Counted from the first letter of the stretch, positions 47,051 to 60,499 are shown. The stretch: 64,000 nucleotides of DNA from Marsupella aquatica (GCA_973895155.1 OZ316893.1:9858001-9922000), one strand, 5' to 3'. Numbers and translations: made by a program. Notes: a model not told the origin generated them from the letters alone.

Positions 47051-48079
47051 CACATTTTAGGTGATGTCACATAAGAATCATGATTGACACTCCTGGTCAA
47101 TCAATCCAAGAATACACAAAAATATTAAAATAAATATGATTGTCGAGGTTGGTTCCTCCATTCCCCCCAATTTTGTAAGGAGACTAAAGAACATTTTGAT
47201 TACATTGCATATTATAGAAGTAGAGATGAGTGATTATTGTTTTTATCATTATTTAAGCTTTTTATGACATTGTATATATTATACTATAAAAGTAGGGATG
47301 AGTGATTGGTATTAAAATTATTTTATAAATAATATTGAAATAAATAAAATAGAGAATATATATTTTTCTTTGAAAGTGAGTAGAGAAGAGCTCTGGAGCA
47401 TAGAATCTATGTAGTGCAGCCACTTGGGGACTAGCAACCACTAGGGGCCTATACCTAGGATCCTACAAAGACCCAGGCCAGGAAGGAAAGACTATTAAAC
47501 CAAATATATATTTTTATAATTTATTGTCCACTTCTCTTCCCTACTCACTTTCAAAGAAGGTAGTCTGGACTATTGTAATCACCTATCTTTTAAGATATCG
47601 TGAAAAGAACCTCCGAGTTTAAAATATACACAAACTTTTTACAAAAAAGGGCCAAACAGAGTATGTAAAGCCTTTCATGACTTTTCTCTTTGTATATTTG
47701 AGTGCATTAATTCTCCATAATGCACCTCTTTTTTTGAGGAGGGGATTATACAAAACACCATAAATATAGTAAAAGTAAAAATTAAATATAGTTTTACCAT
47801 ACACACAAAAACTTAAATTTAGTCAAGATCTCAAGATGATAACCAAATCTTATATGGTGATATGAACAAAATATCTATGAATAGAATCTAATATAACTCA
47901 AAACTGTTTATTTTTGGCCAATTCCATAGCAACCACTTCTTGGATGACCTTTTAATCTGAATTTTCTATTTTAGGGATTTACTTTTTTTTGTTTGTTATG
48001 AGTCACTCAAGTTTTTACATACATTAATGTCCTACTGTAGTTATGGGCATTATATTCCACAATGCCCTCTAACCAGGAC
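47051..48079. other. AT-rich spacer with an inverted repeat
   Basis: No gene. A 25-bp inverted repeat (47366-47390 and about 47534-47558) sharing TTCTTTGAAAGTGAGTAG encloses about 145 bp and may be a small MITE. Confidence 0.4.
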
Positions 48080-48262
48080 ATTATCCTATTCAAAAGAATA
48101 AACAAAAGAGGTCCCAAGTGGGCAAAATCAAGAACAAAAGGAACCCTCTAAGAACCAAGAAAGGGGAACTAAAACAACCCCAAATGGACCGAGGTCCTTA
48201 TCGTTCCTAGCTAATGTGGCTAACAGCTAATGGTCCACATCAAGTGTCGAAACTAAACCGAG
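48080..48262 (-). mobile_element. 3' fragment of the non-LTR element, inverted
   Basis: Read on the minus strand, this segment matches the last codons and 3' untranslated region of the RT element ending at 47050: CTTGATGTGGACCA then TAG, GCCACATT, GCTAGGAA, TTTCTTGGTT. Only the 3' end is present, as expected of a 5'-truncated copy. Confidence 0.75.
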
Positions 48263-49050
48263 TTTGAGCTAAACTTTCGGGAATGCCAATTAGCCAACGA
48301 CATCGCTTCGCTAGAGCTCGCATGAGCTGACAAGGAAGCCAATTTCTATATTTACACGTCTTTGGAGCTCTCATGAAATGACAAGGAGCCTCACCTCTCT
48401 TCGGGTTTGAGCTCGAGTCTCGTGAAATGGCGCACCGTAGACGCCGCCCTGTTGGGTCCCATGCCAAGTAGCCGATATATCTTACTATAAAAACGCGAAC
48501 GAAGTCTACTCTTAAGGGCCTAGGGTCTAGAGTGAAACCTCTAGACTATAAACCCCAATACAGACAAAAGTGATATGAATCTCAATTAAAAAACATTTAA
48601 AATGAAAATTAACAAAGTAACATATAAATATTATGAGGATTAACAAAATAACATATAAATATTATTGTGCAAGATTTCTTTTCTTCATATTCATATCAGT
48701 TCAAGGAACGTGTAATTTGGTAATTTGGCTAGTATATATGAAACTTCCAAAGTACAAAAACCTACTCGAGCGCTCACGAACATAAAATGAACCTCAGCAG
48801 GTCATTGATAGTGTTTGAGCTGTCGATGCGCGTGAAGTGACGTAGAAGCCGCCTTCGCGAGGTCCCATGCCAATAAGCCAACGACATGTCTTCTTGTGAG
48901 CTCTCACGAACTGACATGGAATCCGAGGCCAATTAGCCTACTTTTGAGCGCTCATATGCTGACAAGAGGCCAATTAGCCAACTTGTTGAGCGATCATATG
49001 CTGACGAGGAACTCGATTAGTAAACTTTCGGGCTCGATCAGAGACTGTCA
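48263..49050. repeat. degenerate GAGCTCTCATGA / GACAAGGA repeat
   Basis: Words of the type GAGCTCTCATGAACTGACAAGGA followed by AGCCAATTAGCC recur near 48315, 48365, 48895, 48950 and 48990. A TGAAACCTCTAGA word at about 48533 also occurs at about 18613 beside a similar GAGCTGTC-type word. Confidence 0.55.
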
Positions 49051-49755
49051 CCTTCCAGGAGCTTCCTTGAAATGATAAACTACTGTACAAGGATTGTACG
49101 AGAATAGAAGCCAAATGACGAGCTCACTAAAAGTCTTGAAGCACTGGGTGATCGATCGTTGGTCCCTGCATGATTCAAACCTCGTTTTGCAGCGGCCCAC
49201 TTTTGTCCGCCGGCTCATCTTTGGTCCTACTAGTGGCGGGCCTCTCGTTGATTGCCGAGTAGATTGATGAAGGCGAGACCGATGCCAGTTCGGCACCCCT
49301 TCACAGATAGTTGGCGACCTGCCACGACCTGCTCCGCGGCCTTGGATTATAGGTGTGCGCCATACCGTAAAGTACTGGACATAGATTCTGCTCACGGCTC
49401 GCCATCTGTAAAATCACGTACTGTATACCGAAATTTATTCATAGCGTTTTCCCAAGTCAGTGTTGCGTGGAAATAACGATCTATAACTACCGACCATAGC
49501 CGTTAAAAATCAAAGAACAATCGACGCAGGTTCGAAGGTCAATCACAGGGAAAGGTCTATAATCACCGACCACATGCCCCCGCACCTGCCATTGGGATCA
49601 AAGGAAGACTAGGGGAAGTTTGAAGGTCAATCGCCTTGACTAACGAGCTGATGCCTGCACAATACCCATACCCCATCGCCAGCAACCTCCACTGTTACAA
49701 AGTGCAATGGACGTACAAATTGATGGAAAATACTCTGAAGTCATGCACCTCACTT
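49051..49755. other. no gene recognised
   Basis: I see no conserved domain. Short frames on both strands lack any family signature. Confidence 0.35.
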
Positions 49756-50290
49756 GAATGGCCTTTTGATTTTAACAGAGACGGATCTCTCTTGTCTGCC
49801 CTTTCTTCTTTTCAGTGTCCTCTCTTACGAAGGGTACCATGCACCTGAACTAAAGAGAAAATCAATTGAATGACTTTTTGACTTTAACAGAGTGACTGAT
49901 CTCTCTTCTCTGCCCCGTTTTTTCATTTCTTAATGCCCTCTTTACGAAGTGTACTATGCACCTGAACTAAAGAGAAAATCAATTGAATGCCTTTTTGATT
50001 TTAACTGAGACTGATCTCTCTTGCCCCTTTTTTTCATTTCTTAATGCCCTCTTTTACGAAGTGTACTGTGCACCTGAACTAAAGAGAAAATCAATTGAAT
50101 GACTTTTGATTTTAACGGACACTGACCTCTCTATTCTGCCCCTTTTTTTTTACTTAATGTATCCTTATAAGGAGTATACCATGCACATGAACCAAAAATA
50201 AAATCACTTGAATGACCTTTTGATTTTAACAGAGACTGATCTCTCTTGTCTGCTCTTTCTTTCTTTTAATGTCCTCTATACAAAGTGTAT
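49756..50290. repeat. 113-bp tandem repeat, about 5 copies
   Basis: Units start with GAATG at 49756, 49868, 49985, 50097 and 50210. Each contains TTTTGATTTTAAC, a CTGATCTCTCTT word, a T-rich stretch, and TGCACCTGAACTAAAGAGAA. Spacing is 112-117 bp. Confidence 0.88.
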
Positions 50291-53200
50291 CAGTGTAGGA
50301 CAGTGACAAAGACAACACAAGCACACGTTAGTGCGACCGTCTGCTTGAGATTTGAGGTTCTATTACTGCCTACAATAGTACAATCCCCTGGTAGGAGGAC
50401 CTAATACACTTAAAAAACTTGAGATTTTTGTTTTACTAATTTTAGTAGCAACAGAGTAAAATTTTGATAACGGGTTGACCCAAATCTTGACTGTTCTCTA
50501 TTATTATAGTCAAGAAATTACACAGAAAAACAGAAATGCATTACGGTGCCGTGTTTCTGGTTTGCCTAAGTGACTTTTGCCCCTCACTCAGTGCAAGCAA
50601 AAAACAACTAAGTGGAACCCTGTAAATGAAAAGGCTGCTGGCCATGATTTGATTGTAACTGTTTAAGTAAACTATTCATTTGGGCAAGGTCAATCGGGAG
50701 CTTCATGTGGCGAAGGGCCTTTGTTTTACGCAACCGGAAAAGGCAGAGCAAGGAGAAGAATCCCAGGAGGTAAAAGTGTCAATAAAGGACACAAAAAGAG
50801 CAGAAGAGAGAATCAGTTGTCAAAACAGGAAAGAGTGATTTTCTCTTCAGTTCAGCTGCAATGCTAAACTTTTAGAGTGATGTTCTTTGTTGTCTCTATC
50901 CTCATCACACAGTTTCGAGCTTTTCTGCTTTTTCTCCTTTTTTGCTTCTGTGAGTTGATTCGTTGCCAATGTACCCTAATTACTTCATATATTAGAACAA
51001 GACGAAAATCATGACTAGCTTGAATTATGCACACCTAAAGAGCCCACTCTTGAAACATCTAACTTGCAAACGACAGAGAGGAGAATCTCATTGTAGAGGA
51101 TCACAATGTGGAACGTCATCAAAGATTTTGGTATGGCCCACTCAAACAAAAAAATCTGTCTGGAAAAACATGGTGGGGGGCGCAGTAAAGTTAAGAGCCA
51201 CCAACACGCTGCCGAGAGGGAACTCCAACTTACACAAAAAGCTTCACAAAGCTGAATCTACTTCTAAAATGCGTCACCAGGCCATGCCCTGCGTAAGCAA
51301 TTACCTCTCCTGTCGTGCATGGCTACTGTCCTCTCCTGTCGTGTATGGCTAGTTTAGAGTTCTGTCCTGCATGTCGTTGCTAGTCGCGTAGCAACTGGGG
51401 CAGCAATCAATCAATCATGACCCAGCCTGGGTAGCAACTAGCAAGCATTGTCGTATGCAGACGGATCCTGACATACAAGATTGGTTTGCATACTGTCAAG
51501 CAAGTACCCCAATTGCAGTGCCTGTCTTAGCTAACACTTTTTCAGAATCAACTAGTCCCTGCTGGCCTGCTATTCCTTATTCGCCATGTGTATCTCAAAG
51601 TTGGACCACACGCATTGGAAGTATTGAATGCCTTCTCGTCGTCTGGACGGATTCTTCATCTTGAGAAGAGCGGATGATCGATGGAATCACTTTCTTTGTG
51701 TAAAAAGTGGTCATTCATCCGTCTTGTTGGTCAATTCTATGTAAATTGTTCCTTCTTGAAGAATTTCCCCCCATCGATGTGGTTGGCCTTTCATTGGGTC
51801 CTCGTAGTTTGAATACTTCCACTTGGTCCAGGGTACAGAGTAATTTGGATGTCGTATACGGAATTTCGAATTGCAGGCGTGTCCCTAGAATGAGGTCATG
51901 AAAGTCAGGTCACTGTGCTGGACGACGATGAGAGCATGTCACGGATTTGAGCTTAGACGCTCTTAGACTGAAGTCTCCGAGCAATTTTCTTCGTCAGTGC
52001 GGTAAGTTGTGCTATCCACAGTAATCGAGCAGTGCCTAGCCATTTGGAGCATCGATAGCATGACTAGTCAGTGCTCCATCTCCTCTCGTCTGTCTAGAAT
52101 GGCAAACCGAGGACTTATTAGGACAGACTGGAATTTTAGGATTTGGGCTCTGGTCCTCGACTATATATATCAGTCTAGTGCCCACGCAGTTGCATTACGT
52201 AAGGTAGTTTCCCCCTTGCAGTGTCATGGCAAATCGCGTGATCCATGGGGATACAGGTCTGGACCCCTCTCAATTATAAGTTGCCTATTTCACTCATGCT
52301 TTGAGGGATTGTAAATTTCGCCAGCTCTAACGCTCAAGCAAAACTCACCTGCTCTACTCAAAACATTGGGATTTGAGGCCCCAATGCTGGATCTCATCAT
52401 GTTGGCCCGGAATTTAAAATCTCAAACATGGAGCAAATTTCTAAGCTCAAAAGTAATCTACGATCAACGCAGGAGACATCGTCAGTCACAAGGTGATTCG
52501 AAAACAGAACATCAATCAACGGCCTTTCTAGTCGATATACTGAATTCGTGTCAAACCTCTGACGATTAAATCCACACCGTCCTTCTAGCTCGTAGATCTA
52601 AGTCTACCAGTGGGCCCCCTACCATTTTGTGACGGCCTAGAATCGAGCTTATTCAGTGGACACACTTCGCAGCGTGATATATGGCAGCTCCCGAGATCAC
52701 ATCCTACCCCGAGACATTTCAACCGCAACTCTCTCTCATTAGGCACTTGTGTCCCTCATAGAGAATTTCTATGACGTTCTTCGTGATCACCTGAGAGTCA
52801 ATTCAGTTGGTAAACGAGACCAAATTCATAATTAGTGATATCAAGCAATAAACTCTCCAGTTGAAAGACTCAATTAAGTCACATCTAAGGTCTGAAGCTA
52901 AAAAATAACTTAGTTTATCCATCGATGCAGAGCTAATATTATGATCTTAAATGTTTCAACTTCCACCTGTCCCCTGGCCTGGCTGCTGCTGAAATGCATG
53001 CTGGAGCATCCAGAAAAAATACAAAGCTTGGCCGCCTGGTTTGAGCTATGGATATGAAGCTCGTCCACAGAGTGGACGCTAGTATTCGTGTCAAAAGTTG
53101 CACGGCAACAGTTTCATGTGGCTAATTGGGAAGATTCCGACACGTTCATCGATAACTCGCCGAAACAAAAATAGCAGCAGATCAATAACGACCTAACTAC

Positions 53201-54104
53201 AATGGAAATCTTTTCCCGAATTCCTCAGTCGCTGCTCAGGAATAGTGGACAGAGATGACCTAAAGGTCTGACTCGAGCGCAAATTTGAGGCAAAAAAACT
53301 CCATAATTTCGTACTTTTGAACTTCACAAGAAAATTGAAAAATGATTCACTATTAGCCTGTGCCGACTGTTGAACTTTCAGTCTAGAAAGGCCCATCGGC
53401 AAATAGGCAGACAGAACGTACCTTTTGAGCTGCATTGATTGTAAACCTGAGTGAACTTCACAATTTTCTTTGAACATCACCGACGTTTGCCTCGGTAGAT
53501 GGAGATGTCAGTCCTTAAAATGTGTTTGCAAGAACAATCCTGAATTCCTGTACCACTCTAGTTTCAGTACCTTCGGAATACCACTAGTCAGGCATTTCCG
53601 GCTACCAACATGATAGACTTTTGCGAACGGCTGTGCAAAGAGTGCACTCTCGCTGTGCAAAACGGCTTCCAAGATTAATCTCGTGTTAAAAGACTGCGGT
53701 TGGTCAAAATAAGTATCTTGGCGCTGAGGGTTCCGAACCAGGTAAAAAGCTCACAAACTGTTAAGCTTCAGAAGGGGAACGTTCTTGGTACACACTGCCA
53801 CAGGAAAGAAATCGATAATCCCGTTGGCAACCATTCTGCCTCCCCAACAACAGTATTCAGAGAGAAGAAAATTTGCATGTCGTCTTCTGCACACCTCGTC
53901 AATCATGAAGATAATCAGTAAAGTAATGAGGAATTTCCAAAATACATTTTCGTAGCTAGCAACCGGCCGAGATCCACATGCGATGGCCTTGGCTTGAAAA
54001 TTCTGTGGAGGAAAAGCAAAACCACAGTCGTAGTAATGGTCCATATTGATCCTTATATGACTAAAAGGCAGCGATAATGAACAATTTTGCTGGCAACATA
54101 ATAT
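50291..54104. other. no gene recognised
   Basis: About 3.8 kb between the tandem repeat and the 3' end of the host gene. I found no known protein domain, terminal repeat or RNA gene. Confidence 0.4.
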
Positions 54105-54110
54105 TTTATT
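54105..54110 (-). terminator. candidate poly(A) signal
   Basis: AATAAA on the minus strand, 7 bases after the host gene stop codon (54120-54118). It would imply a very short 3' UTR. The real site could be further down. Confidence 0.35.
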
Positions 54111-54117
54111 ATGATAA

Positions 54118-57100
54118 CTATACATCCTTAGCATGAGCCAATAACTCTAGCACATCTTTCTCTACACGCCCTCCTAAATATGCCGCAAGAATATTTCTAA
54201 TCAGCTGGCATTGGGAACTCGAAGGTTCTGAAAAGGTGGATGACGACAATTGTCGTTGAAGCCCAAGCACCAATTCTCGAGCAGTATCCACGCTATCGGG
54301 TATTCCTGGCCCCGCCGCATTTTTCACTGGTGCAAATTCTTCCTTGCGGTGAACTTCTAGGAGTGCTACCTGAACACACAAAACTCACCAACAGGAAGTT
54401 AGATATTTCAACCCGAGTTGGAAACAGTGAACCCATATCCTAACTGTGACTGGAGAAGATCCATTCCAAGCATCAGCGTGAGAGGGGCTGTTCGAAAATA
54501 TATGGAAGCAACCGACACAACAAGATGTCAAAATAACAATCTGTACCTTGTCTTTGTCACAATATTTGAAGGCATCAAATATGTAAAGCTCCAGCTTCAT
54601 TCCGTTTGGGGCCTCTGGAACCACTTCTACCCATGTTTTATCCTCCTGCTTCATGTGGGGTATTCGCTTCAAGGCAGTGTGAAACTTAAACTCATATCCT
54701 GAATCTCCCAGCCTCTTTAAAAAATCGACAGAAAAAATGTTCACACAAATATGTGCAGCTCTGAATCGCAGAGGTCTTGTCCTTGAGGTTGAGGTCACCC
54801 CATCATGGCTCTGATTATCTAATGGGCTACCTTCTCCTTCCCCGCTCTCTTCGTATGCAAGTCTGTGCTCCTCTGGCATCTCGCTATACTCCAGCACCTC
54901 ATAATGGGAAGTGCTGGCTTCGTTATCCATGGGATTCGCTGTATCTCCTATTTCCTCATCTTCTACACATCCATCTCTCTGTAAGCATACTACTCCGACA
55001 GCCTCCTCTGGGTCTATTTTGGTGACAACCTTGACACCAACATCGGATTCTCTGTCCTTGGTATAACCAAAGAAAACTGGATCTGCCACTCTCACCAGGG
55101 CGTTATCAACAGCATAAACCTGCGTAAGAAGCAGACAGTGAGAACCTCCGATCTTGTAGTCTAACTCAAGGTGTTGCAACATTTCAGCAAGAGATCATTG
55201 CTTCAGTCATAATCCAAGGTACCCCATTCTTTAGCCTTATATCATTCATTCGCAGATGCCCCTGAAAGACTTTCAAATATGCTGAAAAGATTAGATATGA
55301 AAGCAGAACGATGCAAGCATGCATGACTGCAAAACGTCTGCCGACAACTGGACACGTTAGGGACTGCCTTTCACTTGTTTAGGGCTCCGGGGACCAAAAG
55401 TTAAAGAGTACCTGCAAATACTCTATGCCCTCTTCAATAAGTCGATCAATTGTGCCTTCCACATGCAGTGCACTGAATAAGCCTCCATTTCCATTTGGAG
55501 CCTGAGCTACTTTCCAAGGATTCTCCATAAGAACATCATATTGCCCTTCTGGTGATTGAAGACTGATGCATGGCATGCTGTCTTGCTTGATGAACCAAAC
55601 CTGCAACGTTCAAAACTCTGATATAAGAGAACCATTTGGAAATGTGCGAGATATGGCATGCGTGGAAGCGAAAACTATTGAAACTATTGCTTGACTCAGT
55701 CATGAACAAATCAGCAGGGGCGGTGGCACTCCAGACAAAAGAAAACTCAATGAGTCACCGAATGAGGTGGTGCTGCTTACAACGAATTACTGAAAAACTA
55801 GCTAACCTGAATGACAAAATGGAAACTTGGGATACTCAAAATAATTCCTGAAAAATCCAGTGCACTGAATGACACAATACAAACCTGGGATTCATCGAGT
55901 CCAAAGAAATTCTTCTCCTGAAAATATTCCCTGGTGGGAGCTTCTGTCGCATCACTTGTCATAATAATCCAAGGAATGAAAGGATTGAACTCAGGGACCA
56001 CTACCTGAAGAAAAATCCGGTAGCAAACGTAGTCACGAGAACGATCACAAGACTGGAAGCCATGGAATAATAACTTGACACGTAGTCATGTTAACGATCA
56101 CAAGACTGGAAGCCACAAAAAAAGATACCGCAAGGACACATACACTATGTTTAAAGACATTGAAAGCATCATCTGCCTATAACCTCTCAACGTAAGATCT
56201 AGCTAAAATTTGGTCTCCGTAATGACTGTGTTTGAGACAAACCAGAGAAGCCTGCTCTTGTACAAGAAGTAATCGCTCAGCCTGTTGCTGAAACAAAGAC
56301 TTTCCGTCAGGGAGGCCCAAGTCAACCATGCCTTTCACAGGTGGTGCTGACGGTCCCAACCGTGTACTTTGCCCCCCTGCTAGAACAACAACAGCGACTT
56401 TCCCATCAGCGACCAGCTGTAGCCCTTCTCGCCACCAGCGCCGCATATCCACATTATCTTCAGGCCGGTCAGTTGATTCTGAAAAGCTTTGCAAACCTAT
56501 CCACTTGTCAAATTGCTGCCAATTCACTTTAGGGAAAGCTGATGGTGGCTCTGGAGGATAAGGGCTTATTGGTGGCCTGGACTCACACCACACAAGTTTG
56601 TAGATGTTAGTCCATGACTTGCACACAATATCCGACTCCTACATCCAGATAGATTTCACAGAAAACTTAATTTTCTCCTGGAATGTGACTCTTAAAATGG
56701 GACGAACCATGGACAAAAGACCTTGGAAGCAGACAACGCAATTATATTGACAAATAAAAATCCCCAGGCCGCGACGGCAATGTCACTCGTAGATGAACCT
56801 TGGCAGCGGACTCACTTTACCAATGAGTTTGAAGACGCAATGCCCTCTGCTAATGCCTGCTGGAGGATCCCAAAGTCTATGCTTAGCAACTGCTCGAGTA
56901 AGGTGTCACGTTCCTCTTTGGTTCCAGAGGAAAGTCCTGCAAGGACATGTGTCTGACCCATAGTTGTCAACCGCTTTTTCAGTCCTCCAAGCTTTCCACG
57001 CAATTTCCTTCTCTCTTTAATGTCCTGTTGGGATACATGCACATCCAATGAGAGGTAGTTCCCAAGGACAAATTCGAAAGTCTACGAGTACAAGAAACTG

Positions 57101-60042
57101 GTATGATGATGAACCCCAAACTTCACACGAAAATTTGCGATGAACCTGCGATGAATTTATTTACGAAAGACTTTTGGATGCACATTCTTGTAAGAAAGAG
57201 GATCCGGAATCGAGTACTGGCTTTCCGTGGAGATGTGGAGTGTCACGCCGTGGGAGCAAGCTGGATATTCTTTTCCACTGCTGAGGTGACTCTTTCCACA
57301 ATAAGTTCCCTCCAGTGCTCTAAAATTCTCTATACAAACCTCGTTCCATGGTCTCATACCTTTAAGTCAATTCTCGGACAGTCTGACGAAGAGTAGAACT
57401 CCTAGGTGAAGTCATTATTATATCAAAGAGCATACGACTGGCAGAATCGTTTCGAACCTTTTTCTTACTATCTTTCTCATCTTTGATTTTAGCAGGGGCA
57501 TTCAGCTCCAGCAGTCCCTCCGGTGGAGTAATCTCAATCCTCCTGAGCTCATTGTTAACAACGGGGACAATTTCTTTCACGAATGGTACCCAAATTTTCC
57601 TTCCATCCGTTTCGGCGATTGAAGACACTAGGCTTACTTGCAGAAGATCATTAGCCCCACCAGTACTGAACACGTCTAAAACCACACCGATTTCTTCCCC
57701 AGACTCCTGCCCAAGATAGAAAGGGGTATCAGATCCTAGCCATCATTGTGAAAGCCTGTGTGTGGAAGGCAATGTTTAAAGTCAGTGCTAATCAGTGGTT
57801 GAACTTGGGACTTTCAGAAGGAACGAAGATCGTTGTAGCAACTTTAGATAGTTACACACACCAAGGCCTTAACTAAGATAGTAGATTGAAGGATTTTCTT
57901 TGAGCACGGCAAACACACCTGAAGAGCCACTGTCATCCCTACAAGGTCTGGGACATAAAACTCATCTTCGTCAAGAGCAGGTCTCTTCTCCTCTGCCACG
58001 AGCATCGTCGACCCAACCAGCGCACTTGCCTGGATGTGAAGGTCAACGTCTTACCACAGTCAACGTTTTGATCATAATATTAAATAGCTACTAGTTAGGA
58101 CACGGAAACTGATTAAATTGCACAGAACTAATCCACCCTCGGAAAGACGGTTGAAGTAAATAATCCTTCATGACGGGTAATGACAGTGATTTTGGTTTTA
58201 CTTTCATTCTTATGGGCTACGGACGATACTTAGAAATACCTGTGAAAATTCAAAAGCAAATTACTGATAATCGAATCGCTACCTTCTCTGGAGTGTTGAA
58301 GTTCTTCAATGTAATAAGCCATGAAGGCCGCTTGCCTGACACAGCCCTGCCCCTTAAAAGCTCGACCTGCTGAAGAGAAGGTCTCCCCATGGATCGTGTC
58401 CGCAACCATCGAAATCCTGGCTGAAGCTCCGTCGTAACTTTCATTTGTTAGAACACGAGGAAGGTGTCGAGGTCAATGCTCTCTAAAATGTTGCTACCAT
58501 GATTTGAGACCGAGTCTCTGTGCAATAGAAATGCTCAACACAACTGACACTGCACCCTGTTGAATCATCGCGCAACTTTGACCACTCTTCGCATGGAATA
58601 AGAAGCACCACAAGCATCGCTGCCCGAAGAGTTTACAACGAACCCATTGGAGTGTTACAAACAAAAATTAGAAAATAATGGTCTGCCCCGTTTTGATGCC
58701 GCTTCTCTATCTGTGTTCTTTACTTCCAGTTTTTTCCCAGTTTTGTCAATTGATTTCAAACATCGCGCCAAGAAATTGACATAGTATTACAGTCGAAAGA
58801 TAGACAACTAGAGAACTATTTGAGAAAAATGGGTCCCTTTCATAGCCATAGAATGTGGTTAGGAGTGTTGTTCAATGAGTGATTTCCCTGCTAGAAAACC
58901 AGTAAATTACGCATGGAATGGGTAAGTACCTTCTCGAATCGTTCCTCAGGAAAATCAGTAAGAGAATGCACATGAAGCTCGCCCTGCACTCCATGAGTAT
59001 CGGCAATGTATCCCACTTCCACAAAAGCTTCGTCATTTTCGATCTCTTCTTCCAGTAGAAGACCTACATTACCTACATGCAGAAAGATGATGAAAAAAAT
59101 TTTAAATTAACATTCTAACTAACGCCTTGAAGATGACAAGCAGCAGCGTCAAGACGTTGACATTCCTAGTCTTCATATTTGACCTCATAAAAAGCTCAGA
59201 AGACAAGAAAACAGAATCCAGTGGGCAATCAGAAACCGCAATGGTGTGATCAATTTCTTATCTCATCCAGTTATTTATAAGTTCAATTATGCGACCGAAC
59301 TTTTTGAAATTAGAGAACTATTTGAGTGTGTAATCCACTGGTCGATGATATTTAAGTAGAGAATTTTTAACCCTTGACAAGTGCCGCGTACGGCCGTGCA
59401 TCAACTCGTCGCCGGTCAAACACATAGTATTTTAAGGTGGTGATAACCAATTTTCGCACATACTCGTTTACTGATGACGAGTGGAACCCTAAACCCTAAA
59501 CCTCCGAAGACAACTGCAGGCAACCCTATTATCCTCAGCCCTGACTGGGCTATTCACACACCACTACGGAATTCCTACATCACCTTGAAAAACTGCGAAA
59601 ATCCTATCATCACTAATTCTTGCACTTTCAAACGGTCAACCTGCACATAAAAAATGCTGGAAAAATGCAGAGTTAAGAAAATTGCTCATGGATTCCAATC
59701 AAACGGACAGAATAATTCAGCGGCCTTACCAGACGGGGCAGCTCGACAGATTGGGGAGGAGTCGACGACGAACTCCGACTGGAACCGTTCACCGTGTATC
59801 ACAAAACTCATAGAAGGAGGAGGTAAGGAAATCAAAGGCAAGAGCAACTTTCCCTGGCGGAACCGTTGGGCGCCACCAAAGAAGGAGAGATTTCTGCGAT
59901 TGAGGGAGCAGTGGCAATTTCTTCTCACTCGCAGATGGTTTTCATTGCTAACGGTGGTCAGCTGTCGAATCACGGACGATTTGCCCACGAAGTAGCCCCT
60001 GCACACTCCCAATCCCGAGCTCACGACAGTGCTGTACGCCAT
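54118..60042 (-). CDS. RimM / UDP-sugar pyrophosphorylase fusion protein, probably plastid
   Basis: Eleven exons, all with GT-AG ends and matching phases: 60042-59730, 59072-58930, 58420-58283, 58029-57919, 57706-57458, 57024-56821, 56638-56243, 56004-55885, 55600-55412, 55119-54547, 54369-54118, giving about 895 residues. The first ATG is at 60042. The first ~100 residues are Ser/Arg-rich with few acids, like a chloroplast transit peptide. Residues 105-318 are RimM, the ribosome maturation factor ([52 protein letters not shown]). A charged helical linker follows. Residues about 387-895 match UDP-GlcNAc pyrophosphorylase-type enzymes: [11 protein letters not shown] (from 472), [44 protein letters not shown]. 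The loop has Ser where GGQGT is usual. This fusion is known in plants (Arabidopsis At5g46420 type, from memory). No lesion is seen. Confidence 0.88.
59485..59503 (+). promoter_or_regulatory. telo-box-like motif in intron 1 of the fusion gene
   Basis: AACCCTAAACCCTAAACC lies in the first intron, about 550 bp inside the transcribed region. Telo boxes (AAACCCTAA) are common 5' elements of plant ribosome- and translation-related genes, which fits a ribosome maturation gene. That it is active here is inference. Confidence 0.4.
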
Positions 60043-60499
60043 GTGAGCTGCACGCACGAAGGCGATGGCGGATGGGAGGTAAAGTGGATGTTGCCACCAC
60101 AATCCCAGAAGAAATTAGGGATACGAGGAGCTTAAACCCTCAACCCAGAGGGTTCGTACTTCGGGTGGACTACCAGTAGTCTAAATTCATTCGAAAGTGT
60201 CAAACAAAAACTAAGTATAATAGTCTAAGTGCAGACTCCCCTGACGACACCCCAAACCTACGCTTTCTTAGGTTATACAATATTAGCCTCGATTACGTTC
60301 TTTGAACATGAATACAGGGAGTACAATAAAACTATCACCAAAAAATATAAATATTTATATTATTTGACTGATAAAAAAAAATTATCATACATGTCATTAT
60401 TTTAATAATTATTTATAACATACCATACTCTTCTTTATGCATATCTCTTTTTCTATGTATATATGTTATATATGGTGTGGACATACAATACATTTTTTA
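60043..60499. other. 5' region of the fusion gene
   Basis: Contains the 5' UTR and presumably the promoter. An in-frame TAA upstream of the ATG supports the chosen start. AT-rich from about 60340. No TATA box can be assigned with confidence. Confidence 0.4.

Noticed and set aside
57157-57361. An exon of the fusion gene between 57458 and 57024
   Set aside because: The frame there is closed; direct joining of 57458 to 57024 keeps phase and gives a sensible protein, so this is intron.
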